A stretch of DNA of 64,000 nucleotides from NCBI GenBank assembly GCA_033297205.1, contig MU859086.1, positions 62,001 through 126,000 of the forward strand, in the 5' to 3' direction. The notes under the pieces were generated by a model, which searched no databases, was not told the DNA's origin, and saw only the letters and a program-made list of their open reading frames with translations. The translations under genes and the position numbers were made by a program. Numbering within the stretch: position 1 is the first letter of the stretch; each line of letters begins with the position of its first letter. The DNA comes from Pseudoneurospora amorphoporcata. Taxonomy: Eukaryota > Ascomycota > Sordariomycetes > Sordariales > Sordariaceae. This document shows, piece after piece, positions 53,733-64,000 of this stretch.

Positions 53733-56700
53733 TTTGACTGTTGGAGTGAAGGCTGGTAAGTATCAAGACGGTTGTGAAGCAAGACGAATTGTTGGAGTTG
53801 CGCAAGATGACGAGTGGTAGGATGAAGTGTTGTGGATGAGGTCAGGCAAGGCTGTGCGAAAGTCTGGGTTTTGTTCCGGACTCGTCCACCTCCCGCTTCC
53901 TTCCCCTTCGGCCCACTTCCTTCGTCGCCTGTCTGCGTGGCAGAACAATTGGACGAGGGAGTGGAAGGACCGACTGCGGACGGGGGTCAAAGGATTCCCT
54001 CCACGCAATCCTTCCATGCCACCACCAACATCCACGACAGCGTCTGAGTCTGGTCTGCCCCTTTGAGGGGTAAGTAACAGACGCAGACACAGATGCTGTA
54101 CGCAGCTTGGCAGCAAGGCGGGAGGATGGGACGGTGACAGAGAGGGAAGGGAAGGAGGTGCGGGGTAGCTGCTGCTTCTGCTTCTGCTGCTGCTGCTGCC
54201 GCCGACAAGTGACGCTGACATATTTGAGGAAAGAGGCTTGGGATGATGAGGGGCAGGAGATGCAAGGGCAGTCACGACATACCTGATGTGTGTAGAAAAA
54301 AAGGGCTTTGGTTAGAAAGATGAGGGTATCGCGAGGATGATGATGAAGCAAGAGAAGGAAGAAAGAAAAAAGTTTGGGAGGGCCCGAGGAGATTCTTGTA
54401 TCTATTATCTAGTTTCCCAGCCGACTCCAGCTGCCCTGCTCGTGTCCAGTCTGGTTATCAGTATGTAATCCCCGGTCGGCAAGGAGGGGCAAAAAGAGGA
54501 GCTCCTCGTCACCCCTGCCAATGCCCTCAATGCCTGCCAATGTCACCGTGGTGGCATGAGCGACATAATTTTGGGTTGAGGTGACTGGCAACTGGCTGGC
54601 TCAAGGTGGGGTGGTTTCTGCTCGTTCTTTCCATCCCTCCCACCAGCCGTCTCCCATCGCGGTTGCATCATCACCGCTTTGCTCCCTGGTGGGCTGTGGT
54701 GGGATGAAGTGGGGCGGCACAATGGCTTGGCGTATGATGTTAGCGCAGTACCTCACTCTCTACCTTGCACAAAGGGTACGCCGTACTCGGCCACGCCCTT
54801 TGGCTTGAGAAGATTCCCATCCTTCTTTGACGTCCGTCGTCGACAAGAGGCAACGATGAGATAACTTGTTGCCGGAGAAGCCGTGGATTACGGTCACGTT
54901 GTGTGCTTCACCGGTCCTGCATTTGTAATGCCAACTGGATGAGTCAAATGTCGATGCTGACATTTCAGAGTTCCGACTGCAAGGTCGGTGCTTACCCAAA
55001 GAAAAGGGTCAGCCAGGGCACTCCGTCACCGGGGCCTACGGCCGGCCTCGTACCAGGCTAACGGGCCAGGCGCCGATATTCCCAGAATCTCTTTGCTGGT
55101 ACACGTAGTGTAGAGAAAATCGGCAACGGGGATCAGGCTGGTTCTTTCCGTCTGGACAGCTTGCTCTTTTATTCGACAGTCTTGACCAGCTCGAAATCGC
55201 TCATGCATCATCGCGTTGCATGCCGTCCTCCGCCGTCCATCGTCCGAGACTGACTGTCAACACCATCATCACCAGAATCAGCATCGACAACAACATCAAC
55301 AACAAGGCTTGTATCCGACTAACAAGAACCTGCTCAGCTGACACGGGGCATCCGGTAAGGTACGGGGCGAAATATGGAAACCAAGCCAGTCATGGCCAAC
55401 ATGGCATGGGCTACGGGAAAGTTTGGAGACATTCGGCTCAAGACCGACGACGGTGACTGTCTGCCATTTTCGTCGTTTCCCCATCCGTTCCCCTCTCGCC
55501 GAGACCCCCCAGCCCAAGCGGAGCTCTCTTGCGGCCTCGCCTCGCTGCATCTGCATCCTTTCTGTTGGTTGTCCACGCTGGCAGTTTCACGACAATTGTT
55601 GGCTCCTTTTTGGCCTCTCAAATCTGTCACTTCATTCGTCGTTTGTTCTCTTGCGTATTCTTGGGCCAACAAAAATCTAGTTTTGGCAATAACGGAAGCT
55701 CTCCATGTTCAAATAATTCGTCATGATCTTGCTCCCAAGTGGATTGCATGGCCATAGCTCCCGTTCGGCAGCTCCTCTCGGCTCCACTCTGATATCTTTT
55801 GCTTGCTGAGCTTTGAGAGAATGGCTCGAAGCTCTTCCCTGCTGTGTGCGCCACAGGTGAAGCCACAGCTAGAGAAAAAGAAGAGTCCATGTCCATTGCA
55901 GCCACACAACTTTCAACCCTTCTTCCGATCGGCTGGTGCTGCTGGTTGGCTGGTCAGCCACCAGATGTAATCCAACATCAACAAAACACTCCCCTATCCC
56001 AGCAAAAAAATTGTGCCTTGCTAGACAACATGCTCGATGGAACGCGAACCACAGTGGATCTGGGGAAAAGGGGGTAAAAAGGAACCAAAACCGTCATCGC
56101 CCGGGCTTACCGCAACTTTAACTTGGATATTGTGGGCAAGGCGGGATCGTCTCGACATGTTACCGCGGGGTAGATGAGGAGCTATCCTTGACAGTTCATT
56201 AACAACCCTGGAGACATGGGAACTGCGATTCCAACCCCTGGCTAAGCCTGATCCAAAGCCGCCCAAAATGCACCTATAACCCTGGCAAACCCTGGCCGTT
56301 CGGCAACACCATTATCGTCGGGTCCCATTCACCGGAACGGTCCGGAGGAATGCTGCCAGCTTGGCCCGACTCCCGACTGCTGCTGCTGGCGTTCCCTTTC
56401 CCCTGAATAGCCACACGCCCGGTAATGTTCGATCGAATAAGCCGCCTGCTTCCGGCATTGGCCTTCATGCTCCCCGGATTCCAGTAGCTGCAGCTGTTCC
56501 AAAAAAAAAAAGAGTCGAGACCTCGCTTGACGTCACAAAACGTTGGCTGTTAGGACGCGGCTACGAGGCTACTGATACCCTATCACTTACACACGGTCAG
56601 GGCAGTCGGCTAACAAGATCGGATGTGGTGAGCAGGCCTACCTATATAATCACCCGAGGGCTGGATAGTTGCCGACATCACGATCCGGACAACATGAATC

Positions 56701-57808
56701 TATGATCATCATTACAAAAAGAAACGGATCCAAGAACAACTTGATTTAAACAAGGCCAACTGCTGGTCTTGTTGTGATTCTGTTTGCCATGTACCCGCGG
56801 ATGTAATCGGGTCGTCGGGTGTGCTCGGCCCCTCCTCTTTCCTGATCTGGACAACCACATGATCACAAGGCCACCATCCAACCCACGACGAGCGTTTCGG
56901 AACATCCGCCTTACACGTCGATGCACCCTGATGGCTCTATCAACTAGATCTTCGGGTGTTCGGCCAAGAAAAGCAAGCCCCATCGTCTACCCCTGACTGA
57001 AGTAAACAAAGCCTTGTCAGACCAGGCTGGGAACATGACACTCTCGAATTCCAACAACACAACACGTCCGTACTCTATCTTCGACCATCAGATTACATTT
57101 CTGATACGATTCATCTTCTTCGTCCATGGTAGTGGCTCCCTTTACTTCGACTAAAGCTTCACGCCAGACATGCGGTACCATGGGCCAACCTACGAATCGC
57201 ACACAGGTACCTTTTTCCAAATTGTGCATGATAATGACCTACCGCGGCGGCCCGGGCCGCGTTGCTTTTTGCCACAGGCACAATCTGGATGGGGTCATAT
57301 GTAGCTCCGACAAGTGTTTTCGATATTCCGATTCGACGTCGCTCCCATGCCTCCCCATCTTATGATGCCCTAGGAGGGTCTTTGAAACCCCTACGCAAGC
57401 TCTGGACCACTGGAGCTTCTTTACTGGTGCATTTTGCACATAAAGTCGACATTTTATTGTCTGCCTTGTGGGTCAAATGGCCAGAAACTCTCGAGTGTCC
57501 GCTGGGGAAGGCTTCATCAGGCTGGAGCAGGACTGGGCATCTGCCGTCTCAAAGCATGACTGCAAATGCTCGCTGTGTCTGAACAGGTAAAGTACCAGGA
57601 GAAAACTTATGGACATGTTTGTCTCATGAGCTACAGACACAGTGCCCGGTCTCTTTTGTTATTCCGCTTACCCCATGGGCCCAGGCATTTTCCCACGGCC
57701 AGGACCCCCCGAGGACACTCCTCCTCCTTTTCTACCACGGCAATACTGTAGTGGTAATGCCATGCCCTTTTGTCTGTCTCCGCCCCCGACACTCGGCTTT
57801 TGCAGACA
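53733..57808. other. 4.1 kb gpd-1 upstream region, no firm gene
   Basis: This is the longest gene-free stretch. The first kilobase is the gpd-1 promoter/leader, with a CAG/CTG-type repeat near 54170-54200. Frames of 60-170 codons occur on both strands, but none has a recognisable motif, good bias and splice context together. Minus-strand frames at 57229-57017 (VEVKGATTMDEEDESYQKC) and 56983-56678 (FLGRTPEDLVDRAIRVHRRV) are the most protein-like and might belong to an undetected spliced gene. Confidence 0.4.
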
Positions 57809-58480
57809 TCACAAATCTGGGTCACTGTCTGTGTCGAGATCACTGACCGTGACCCTCTGCCTCTTCCTCCCCCGCTTCTTTGCTTGACCACTCCCATCGC
57901 CCTTCCCATCCACTTTCCCATCGCCCTTCCCTTCCACTTCCCCATTCCCGTTCCCGTTCCCATGAAGATCATTCAAACCTACGTCCGTCGCCCTATCCGC
58001 TATCATCGACCCAGTCTCCTTAAACTGCTCCGCGATCATCGCTATGAGCTGGCCCTCTCTTGCAATGTCAAAAGCCTTCTTCGTGAAGACCTTCATGTCA
58101 TCTCCCTCGTCCAGGGTCGCCACGGTGTCTTCTAGCGCAATTAACTTCTCGCAGAGGGCACCGGTGATGAGCTTGAGGTCATCGATGCGCTCCCAGGTGT
58201 ATTGGTAGAGGGAGGAGATTTCGGACAATGTTGGCTTGGGTGGCCTGGGCTTGCTGGTGGCAGCTGGTGTTTTTGACGTTGTTGATGTTGGAGGGACGGA
58301 TTTGCTCCTGCCGGTTCTTGGTGGGAGAGGGCTTGGTGGCTGGGGAGGTATAGTGTGGTGTGTGGATGCTTGGGAATCGATAAAGGGACGAGGAGATGAA
58401 CGGAGTGCCGACAGTGTGGATGATGAATCTGGATATTGTTGGCTCTCGCTTTGAGATCCGTTAGGACCTGGAGTCGTCAT
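57809..58480 (-). CDS. hypothetical protein with coiled coil and basic C-terminus (223 aa)
   Basis: A single frame starts at ATG 58480. Residues 1-85 are Ser/Pro/Thr-rich and disordered. Residues about 86-165 are probably helical (SEISSLYQYTWERIDDLKLI, ALCEKLIALEDTVATLDEGD, MIAEQFKETGSMIADRATDV), with heptad-like hydrophobic spacing. Then come Gly/Asn and Lys/Asp/Gly repeats (GNGNGNGEVEGKGDGKVDGK), a nuclear-signal-like KKRGRKRQR and an acidic tail DLDTDSDPDL. Codon bias is good in the helical part. I do not recognise the family. It diverges from the next gene, sharing a 617-bp upstream region. Confidence 0.8.
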   Translation of the reverse strand: MTTPGPNGSQSESQQYPDSSSTLSALRSSPRPFIDSQASTHHTIPPQPPSPLPPRTGRSKSVPPTSTTSKTPAATSKPRPPKPTLSEISSLYQYTWERIDDLKLITGALCEKLIALEDTVATLDEGDDMKVFTKKAFDIAREGQLIAMIAEQFKETGSMIADRATDVGLNDLHGNGNGNGEVEGKGDGKVDGKGDGSGQAKKRGRKRQRVTVSDLDTDSDPDL

Positions 58481-59097
58481 CTTTGAGGAGAGGGGAAGGA
58501 GGTGTTGAAAACAATCGGGACGCAGTGAGAGGTTGGGTGTTGCGGTTGGCTGTGGGCAACTGTCGATGAGTTTGTAAGTTAAGTTCCTTGGAGCGCGCGA
58601 TACTGACTATCTGCCTGTTTTATGTAACGAAAACTAAATCATCCAGCTATCTCGAAGAACGCACCAGAGTGTACTCGTTTCTTCAAAACAAGTGGGTAGG
58701 ATTTGTATCTATCGACCTGATTCTCCTATTTCAGTTTGACGCGAACACGATGGTTCAAACGGGCCCCTACCAGCATACTCCGTCGTCACCATGGACAACC
58801 TAGCAAATCATGACTATAGACAGAAAAGCATGGAAGACATCCTCAAGGGGTGGAAAGTTTTATATAAACCAGGTACAGGTATGTTCGCTTTGCATCCAAG
58901 ACACTCATTCTCTCCTTCTCTACATCAACCGCCCAATCTCTATCAAAGAACTTACAGGAACCGCCGAGATCACCTCCTACTTTTCTGTATTAATTGGAGC
59001 CTTAATCACCCCTGTTCCACCACCTCACTAGTAACTCTGCTCATCTTTTCTTGTGGGTACCGCAAAAACCGCGAACATCCGGCCCTGACATTTAAAA
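58481..59097. promoter_or_regulatory. divergent upstream region of two hypothetical genes
   Basis: These 617 bp lie between the starts of the 223- and 469-residue genes. There is no clear TATA pair and no supported coding frame. Confidence 0.45.
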
Positions 59098-60507
59098 ATG
59101 TCATCAACACCCCCAAACAATGGCGGCAACGACAACAATAACGATGACAACCCCAACGTCAAAAAAGAACCCTTATCCCCGTTGTCCGCCTTCTTAGCAG
59201 TCAATGCCGTACCCTGCTTGCTCCCTAGCTCCCATTCTCTGCTTCAGGCTCGACCTCAGCCGCAACTCAACTCCAACATAGAGCCTGCGCTCCTGGGGCA
59301 GCCTCAACCGGAGTCTCAACCGCAACCGCGGCAGCAATCACGGCCACAAGCTAGCTCTGGGCCAACAACTTTAGAACGGCGGGAACAGCGGCGACAACAA
59401 CAGCGACAACGGCAACAGCAACCACAACCACAACCACACCCAAGCGAAGCGCGAGAACCAGGCCCCTCACGCCCCTCCTACGAGGAGACATTCTCCTCCC
59501 TCCCAAACACCACCGACCCAACCATGCTCCCGCCGCCCCTACGACGTGTGGTGCAACCCTCCCTCACAGTCAACCCCAACCCACCAGGGACAATAAACTT
59601 CCCCAGGCCTTCAGCATCCAACCCCCTCTCCTCTTCCGACCCCGATGGTGGCCCCAGTGACCCCAGTACAAGCGCCCTTTCCCGACTCCCCCAACAACCC
59701 TCCCAGCCCCTAACACCCCACCAAACAACCCTCCTCACCTCTTTCCGCCGCCACCTAACCCACAACCTCTCCTCCGCCGTCCCCTTCCCCTACCTCGCCC
59801 GCTACATGTCCCTCCCGCCGTCCATGCTGCGCATCCTTCGATGTGCCGTCGCCCTTCTCGAACTCCGCGAAGCCAACGTCTCCGAGGAGAATGTCAAGCA
59901 AGCGTGTAGACAGGCGGTTGCCGTGGTGCTGGGGTATCCTTTCCAGGGACCCATCATAGACGAAAAAGTGGATACGGAGTTCAAGGAGGTTTGGGAGGCG
60001 ATGCGGGGAGGGGGGCAGTTTGCGGAGTTTCAGAATAGGACGGGGTTTGAGGGCGGTGGGGGGTGGGAGGATTGGGAGGAACATGGGCCTGGGGTGGGTA
60101 GTAGCTCGGGTGGATGGGGAGGTGGATCTGGAGGAGGAGGCGGAGGAGGAGCTGGATTTGGGTTTGGATTAGGAGTTGGTCCTGGAGTGGGAGCTGGGGC
60201 TGGGGCTGGAGCTGGGGTTGGGACTACAAGATTAGTAGGAACTAGACGACGGTCGAGGGCACCTAGGACAAATGCGGTAACCCCAGTATTTGGAGTACCT
60301 GGCGGACCTGGAGTATCTGCCGGTGGAACGTCTATGTCTACAATGTCGACGGCACCTAGGGGAACTCCAGTATCTACCAGCGGGACTGCGGCGGTGTCTG
60401 GAGGATCTGGAGCTGGAGCTGGAGCGCCTGTCTCTAGAGGTAGTGGAGGAAGTGCAGCTGGTACTCCGGGAAGTGCTGCTCCTGGAGAAGGGAGTGCCGG
60501 CCGGTAG
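59098..60507 (+). CDS. hypothetical protein with Gly-rich C-terminal half (469 aa)
   Basis: A single frame starts in AAAAATGTCA. Residues 1-200 are disordered: Asn-rich start (NNGGNDNNNDDNPNVKKEPL), Gln/Pro/Arg repeats (RREQRRQQQRQRQQQPQPQP) and Pro/Ser-rich stretches. A compact ordered domain sits at about 205-325 (LTPHQTTLLTSFRRHLTHNL, YLARYMSLPPSMLRILRCAV, NVSEENVKQACRQAVAVVLG, IIDEKVDTEFKEVWEAMRGG). The last 140 residues are Gly/Ala/Val/Ser-rich, partly encoded by GGAGCTGGGGCT-type repeats (60130-60220), with an Arg patch (GTRRRSRAPR). The family is not recognised, and there is no membrane segment. The repeat-rich tail is probably variable between strains. Confidence 0.78.
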   Translation: MSSTPPNNGGNDNNNDDNPNVKKEPLSPLSAFLAVNAVPCLLPSSHSLLQARPQPQLNSNIEPALLGQPQPESQPQPRQQSRPQASSGPTTLERREQRRQQQRQRQQQPQPQPHPSEAREPGPSRPSYEETFSSLPNTTDPTMLPPPLRRVVQPSLTVNPNPPGTINFPRPSASNPLSSSDPDGGPSDPSTSALSRLPQQPSQPLTPHQTTLLTSFRRHLTHNLSSAVPFPYLARYMSLPPSMLRILRCAVALLELREANVSEENVKQACRQAVAVVLGYPFQGPIIDEKVDTEFKEVWEAMRGGGQFAEFQNRTGFEGGGGWEDWEEHGPGVGSSSGGWGGGSGGGGGGGAGFGFGLGVGPGVGAGAGAGAGVGTTRLVGTRRRSRAPRTNAVTPVFGVPGGPGVSAGGTSMSTMSTAPRGTPVSTSGTAAVSGGSGAGAGAPVSRGSGGSAAGTPGSAAPGEGSAGR

Positions 60508-61824
60508 TGGAACACGTTGCCCCTAGTGTAGGTACCTCTAGGACTTGACAAAATAAAGATACACCACCGAAAAGACACCAAGTGGCAAGTAGGTGTGGGC
60601 GGGGCAAGCGTGCTGCGAGGAGGCCGAGGAGGTCGTGGAGTTTAATAAGAACAAGAGAAGCTCGAAGCCAAGGATATTGTTAAGGGACATGGGAAGAAAT
60701 GCGAGTCAATAGTTGGGGTCGGAAACAAGCTAACAAGAGCAGGTATTGAGAACGGAATCATGTTTACTGGAGACGTTGGGAGGAGGATGAAGAGGAAGAG
60801 TAGTGATGGACAGACAGTAGAGCAGGAAGCTACTCATAGAAATGTTGAGAGACACATGTTCCCAAATAGCTACGGCTGGAACCAAGTCTCGTTAGATGCT
60901 CGAAGATGAACAACTCAAGCACACATACATAACATCTCACCAAGCTGTTCATGTGTGCAATTCAAATGATTTTGATCAACTAATAAGTATATCCGAACCG
61001 TATCCATGATCTCTAAAAAAATTTGCTGAGGGCTATCCTACCCTGCTCTCTCTGCGCATCCATGAAACAACTCCAACTTCGAATGAAGGGGGTTGATGCT
61101 TGGGAAGAGCACCTAGCAAAATGCACAAGAGAAAACCAGATCGATCATGTATCATATCCTGCATATGTTCGTGAAAGCTCATATGATCATAACCTCATAA
61201 AATCGTAACCTTCATAACCATTGTACTTGTGTATCCCTGAATCCCTGCAAAAGAAAATGAAATCGAAAAGCGCCTGAAATGCATCATGGGTATCTCTGGG
61301 TATCTCTGGGTATCATCTTTCCCCGAACTCCTTCCAAGTGCCAAGTGCCGAATTCGAAATATGTAAGAAAACCTGTCCAAATCAGACGGATCGGTGACCA
61401 GACCAGACCAGACCGTGAGGCTGTGGAAATGCTGTTGTCATGATTATTCTGTGTGCTGCTGTTTTTGTGATGAACGGCAAGCTGATTCTTGATGAAAGCA
61501 AGTAATGAAATGAGAAAAAAGGAAATCGTATCCGTTTGTCGATCTGTTTGCTGACGTTGTGTTGTTTGTTGACCTGTTGTCAACTGACAGTATCTGCCGA
61601 TGTATGTGGCCGGTACATAAGATCAAACCACTTGTTTGTTGATGTAACTTGTTGGATAGTCGTTGGTTGATGTGGAACATTGTCGTATTTCAATCGCCAA
61701 TCCTTCTGGTGCTTGACTGGAGACAATCCTCTTGCTTCTGTCAAAGGAAGGAGACACTCCTCTTCCACTCTCCATCACAGAACAAGAATCGCTTCACCCC
61801 TTCAAGTTCAAGCTCCAAAACCAC
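60508..61824. other. convergent intergenic region with short tandem repeats
   Basis: These 1.3 kb lie between two 3' ends. There are three near-tandem copies of GGGTATCTCT/GGGTATCATC (about 61288-61317), and GACCA repeats at 61396-61413. Near 61590-61680 there is a GTTTGTTGA-rich stretch. No gene is seen. Confidence 0.5.
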
Positions 61825-64000
61825 CTACTCGTCCTCCTCCCGCTCAGCAAGCTGGACCGGATTCTCACCTGCCTCCCATTGCAAGAACCAATCCCTGGTG
61901 GTCACAGTGCCGAAAAACGGACGAAGCGCCAGCAGATTCTCCTCAGCAGTCTTCCACGACTCCCAGCGGAAACCGCCTGGGATCTCCTCGAGATGGCTGC
62001 AAGCGAGCAGGCCGCTGCGGTGGACCAGGTCGATGAAGTAGTCCAGGTGGCTCACGTCGCGCTCAGTGCCGCTGCCTACCCGAGCCAGGTTGAACCGCTC
62101 AACGATCTCACGGTTGTCAGGCATACAACGGAAGCTGCGCTCGGGGATCGGGTTGATGATGACGTTGCCGTTCTCGTCGAGGTCGCTGCCGAAGGGCTTT
62201 GTCGGTGTGGAAAAAGGGAACTCGGGTTCAGGGGCAAGGGAAGAAAACGAGGAGGCCTGCGGTGGGGTTTGAACAGGCAACGTGGACGCCGGGCTGTGTT
62301 CGGTCGAGAGGCTAGTGAGTCCAAAGGCGATGGCCGCTTCGCTGAGAGGAGCCGGGCTGCGGCGGGGAGCCGGGGCAAAAGGGTCGTCATCATTGTTTTG
62401 CTCGTTGACTTGGTCATCTTGGAGCAGGGTGAGGGGGCGACCCTCAATGTCGTAAGCAGGCTCAAAGTCGTCTTGGAATGAATCTGGTTGCAGAACAGGA
62501 GCAGACAGCTGTTGATCGAAAGGCTGCTGCTGAACGAAAGACTGCTGTTGCTCACTGGCAAGCTGCTGGTCATCGAAGGGCTGCTGTTGGTAGGGAGCAT
62601 TCTGCTGGACAGGAGCAGGCTGTTGTTGCTCAATGGCAACCGGCTGCGGGGCCGGCACCTCTCTGGGCTTACTGACGAAGGCGAGGAAGTTGGGCATGAT
62701 ATTGGCGGGGATCAAGTAGAAGGCACGGTCTTCAAAGATGTACACGGTCCTTGGGGAATTGAGACCCGTGCCCGCGCCTTTGCCGAGACCAAACTTGGCC
62801 GAGGAGGCCGACTTGGACAAGCTGCCCTTTGCCTTGGCCCTCTTCGTCACTACTCTTCTCTTCTTGGGGGCCGGGGCGGTCTCCCTGACGGCCGGTGTGG
62901 CAGTTGAGTTGCCGCGCTTGCGCTTGTTAGGAGGGCTCCTGGCCGGGGGTTCCAAGTCCACAGCGATGGTCAATTGTGGCTTCTGGTCTGTGTTAGTCAA
63001 CCTGTCGAGAATATGGGGAGTTGCGATGCCTACCTGTTTGGCTTGCTGCGTCATGGCATTGAGTCGAGCGTTCTCCTCATCGGGGAATTGGACGAGAGGA
63101 TCGTTCTGGATGCCATTGCCGGCGGGAGCAGGCAAATTTCCGTTCATGGTGGGTATATTCCTCTGGGGAACCGAATCGCTAAAGTTGCGAAGGGATTCGT
63201 CGAGGTCATACGAATACTCATGGGGCTGGAGCTCAGCTCCCCAGAGATACGCGTTGACGTCTTCATCGGCGATGTTACCGTTGTCAACAGCCTCCGAGTT
63301 AGCAAGCTGCTCGTTGTTGGCAGGAGCCTTGGTCTTCTTCGCTCTCTTTGCAGCAGGACGCTTGGCGGCTGGCTTCTTGGGCAAAGGTGCCTTTTTCCTG
63401 GCCGACCTTTTGGGTGTGGGAGCGCAAGATTGCTGAGCAGGAGATGGGGTATTCGGGACATGGGGAGAGCCGTATTGCTGGGCCGATTGAACACCTGGTG
63501 CGTTAGGGAAAGCTTGACGTTGGTGGACATTAAACTGGTTCTCTGGCGCCGAGTTGAGAACCTGCTGCTGGTGATTCTCAGCCGGCGAGGCAAATGAAGT
63601 GAAGGGGTCGATCTGGCCATAGTTGGCAGCTTGCAATCCTTGGCCAGAGGCGACAGTGTCGTCCGTGAGATCAACCAAGTTCTGATGATTCTCGCTCGCA
63701 GGAGCAAAAGATGCCGACCAGTCACCGAAGTCGTGATGGCCGACTTCGACTCCATAGCCAGCCGAAGAGTCCTGAACAGGAGAGCCGTTGAAAGAGTTGA
63801 GTGCATCTGCAGAAGGAGAGCCAGCTGAGAAGTCCTCTGCGGCACTGTTGATGGAAGTGTTGGGAGAGCTCTGCGAAATGTCGGCGGGAGTGGTATTGGA
63901 AGGATTGGGCGACTCTGCGACGGGACTGTTGCTGAAGGCGTTAAGCAAGGCCTGCTCGAGACTGATGTTGTTGTTGGCCTGACCAGACGAGTTGTCGGCA
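61825..64000 (-). CDS. basic, Gln-rich nuclear-type protein, N-terminus outside window (partial)
   Basis: The frame is open from the window edge to a stop at 61825-61827. A probable 51-bp intron (63033-62983: donor GTAGGC after CAG, branch TTGACTAACAC, acceptor GACCAG) is divisible by three and has no stop; splicing joins QQAKQ to KPQLTIAVDLEPP. Visible parts: an Asn/Ser/Gln-rich acidic N-terminal region; a strongly basic block (PKRSARKKAPLPKKPAAKRP, like AT-hook/H1 tails); a second basic block (KKRRVVTKRAKAKGSLSKSA); an ordered segment PRTVYIFEDRAFYLIPANIM; Gln-rich repeats; and an ordered C-terminus (RCMPDNREIVERFNLARVGS, LDYFIDLVHRSGLLACSHLE, FGTVTTRDWFLQWEAGE). Composition suggests a chromatin or transcription protein. 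The family is not recognised. Confidence 0.8.
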   Translation of the reverse strand, partial: ADNSSGQANNNISLEQALLNAFSNSPVAESPNPSNTTPADISQSSPNTSINSAAEDFSAGSPSADALNSFNGSPVQDSSAGYGVEVGHHDFGDWSASFAPASENHQNLVDLTDDTVASGQGLQAANYGQIDPFTSFASPAENHQQQVLNSAPENQFNVHQRQAFPNAPGVQSAQQYGSPHVPNTPSPAQQSCAPTPKRSARKKAPLPKKPAAKRPAAKRAKKTKAPANNEQLANSEAVDNGNIADEDVNAYLWGAELQPHEYSYDLDESLRNFSDSVPQRNIPTMNGNLPAPAGNGIQNDPLVQFPDEENARLNAMTQQAKQVGIATPHILDRLTNTDQKPQLTIAVDLEPPARSPPNKRKRGNSTATPAVRETAPAPKKRRVVTKRAKAKGSLSKSASSAKFGLGKGAGTGLNSPRTVYIFEDRAFYLIPANIMPNFLAFVSKPREVPAPQPVAIEQQQPAPVQQNAPYQQQPFDDQQLASEQQQSFVQQQPFDQQLSAPVLQPDSFQDDFEPAYDIEGRPLTLLQDDQVNEQNNDDDPFAPAPRRSPAPLSEAAIAFGLTSLSTEHSPASTLPVQTPPQASSFSSLAPEPEFPFSTPTKPFGSDLDENGNVIINPIPERSFRCMPDNREIVERFNLARVGSGTERDVSHLDYFIDLVHRSGLLACSHLEEIPGGFRWESWKTAEENLLALRPFFGTVTTRDWFLQWEAGENPVQLAEREEDE

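Noticed and set aside
56678..57439. Series of minus-strand frames of 66-101 codons that look somewhat protein-like
   Set aside because: Third-position composition is near random and I could not find consistent splice sites connecting them. Kept only as a remark in the intergenic entry.
1..64000. Dispersed 5S rRNA genes, CRISPR arrays, secondary-metabolite clusters, and retroelement or viral sequences
   Set aside because: Looked for by characteristic motifs on both strands; none seen. The only RNA gene recognised is tRNA-Arg(ACG).

Overview
The window is nuclear DNA of a filamentous ascomycete, most likely family Sordariaceae (Sordaria or a Neurospora other than N. crassa). Reasons: short GT-AG introns (51-130 bp) with CTRAC/CTGAC-type branch sites, strong C/G third-position bias in housekeeping genes, CAAAATGGC-like start contexts, a 626-residue glucoamylase very close to but not identical with my recollection of N. 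crassa GLA-1, and a 338-residue GAPDH on the same segment. From memory, gla-1, hda-1 and gpd-1 lie close together on N. crassa linkage group II; that synteny could not be checked here.

Layout: 0-8 kb holds the 5' end of an unrecognised gene, a large low-complexity conserved protein and the mitochondrial protein RRG9. 8-18 kb has a DUF2236/MpaB-type membrane protein, mitochondrial Phe-tRNA ligase diverging from a mitochondrial dicarboxylate carrier, and RPB3 diverging from the mitochondrial GrpE MGE1. 19-22 kb has tRNA-Arg(ACG) and secreted glucoamylase. 24-30 kb has SNU66/SART1 (tri-snRNP splicing factor), a 76-residue single-pass membrane protein and a DJ-1/PfpI-fold protein with a signal peptide. 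31-36 kb encodes a 1443-residue chromodomain protein. A 424-bp inverted-repeat element (probable MITE with CpA-to-TpA mutations) lies at 37.3-37.7 kb. 38-46 kb has RAB11, BRX1 and the class II histone deacetylase HDA1. 48-51 kb has a poorly resolved small gene and an SR/GDR-repeat protein. 52.6-53.7 kb is GAPDH. 57.8-60.5 kb has two divergent hypothetical nuclear-type proteins, and the window ends inside a basic, Gln-rich protein at 61.8-64 kb.

There is no biosynthetic cluster or operon. Genes are mostly housekeeping and often arranged as divergent pairs sharing 0.6-3 kb promoters: MSF1/DIC1 and RPB3/MGE1 (three of the four products are mitochondrial), glucoamylase/SNU66, chromodomain/RAB11. 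A chromodomain protein and HDA1 lie 8 kb apart, which recalls known HP1-chromodomain-HDAC complexes but does not show that these two interact.

I resolved 20 introns. Ten have lengths divisible by three and three of those lack an in-frame stop. I found no clear novel multi-gene system. The most unusual items are the inverted-repeat element, a 144-bp tandem duplication, the stopless introns (one in a splicing-factor gene), the GDR-repeat tract, and the unresolved coding segment at 47.9-48.8 kb.
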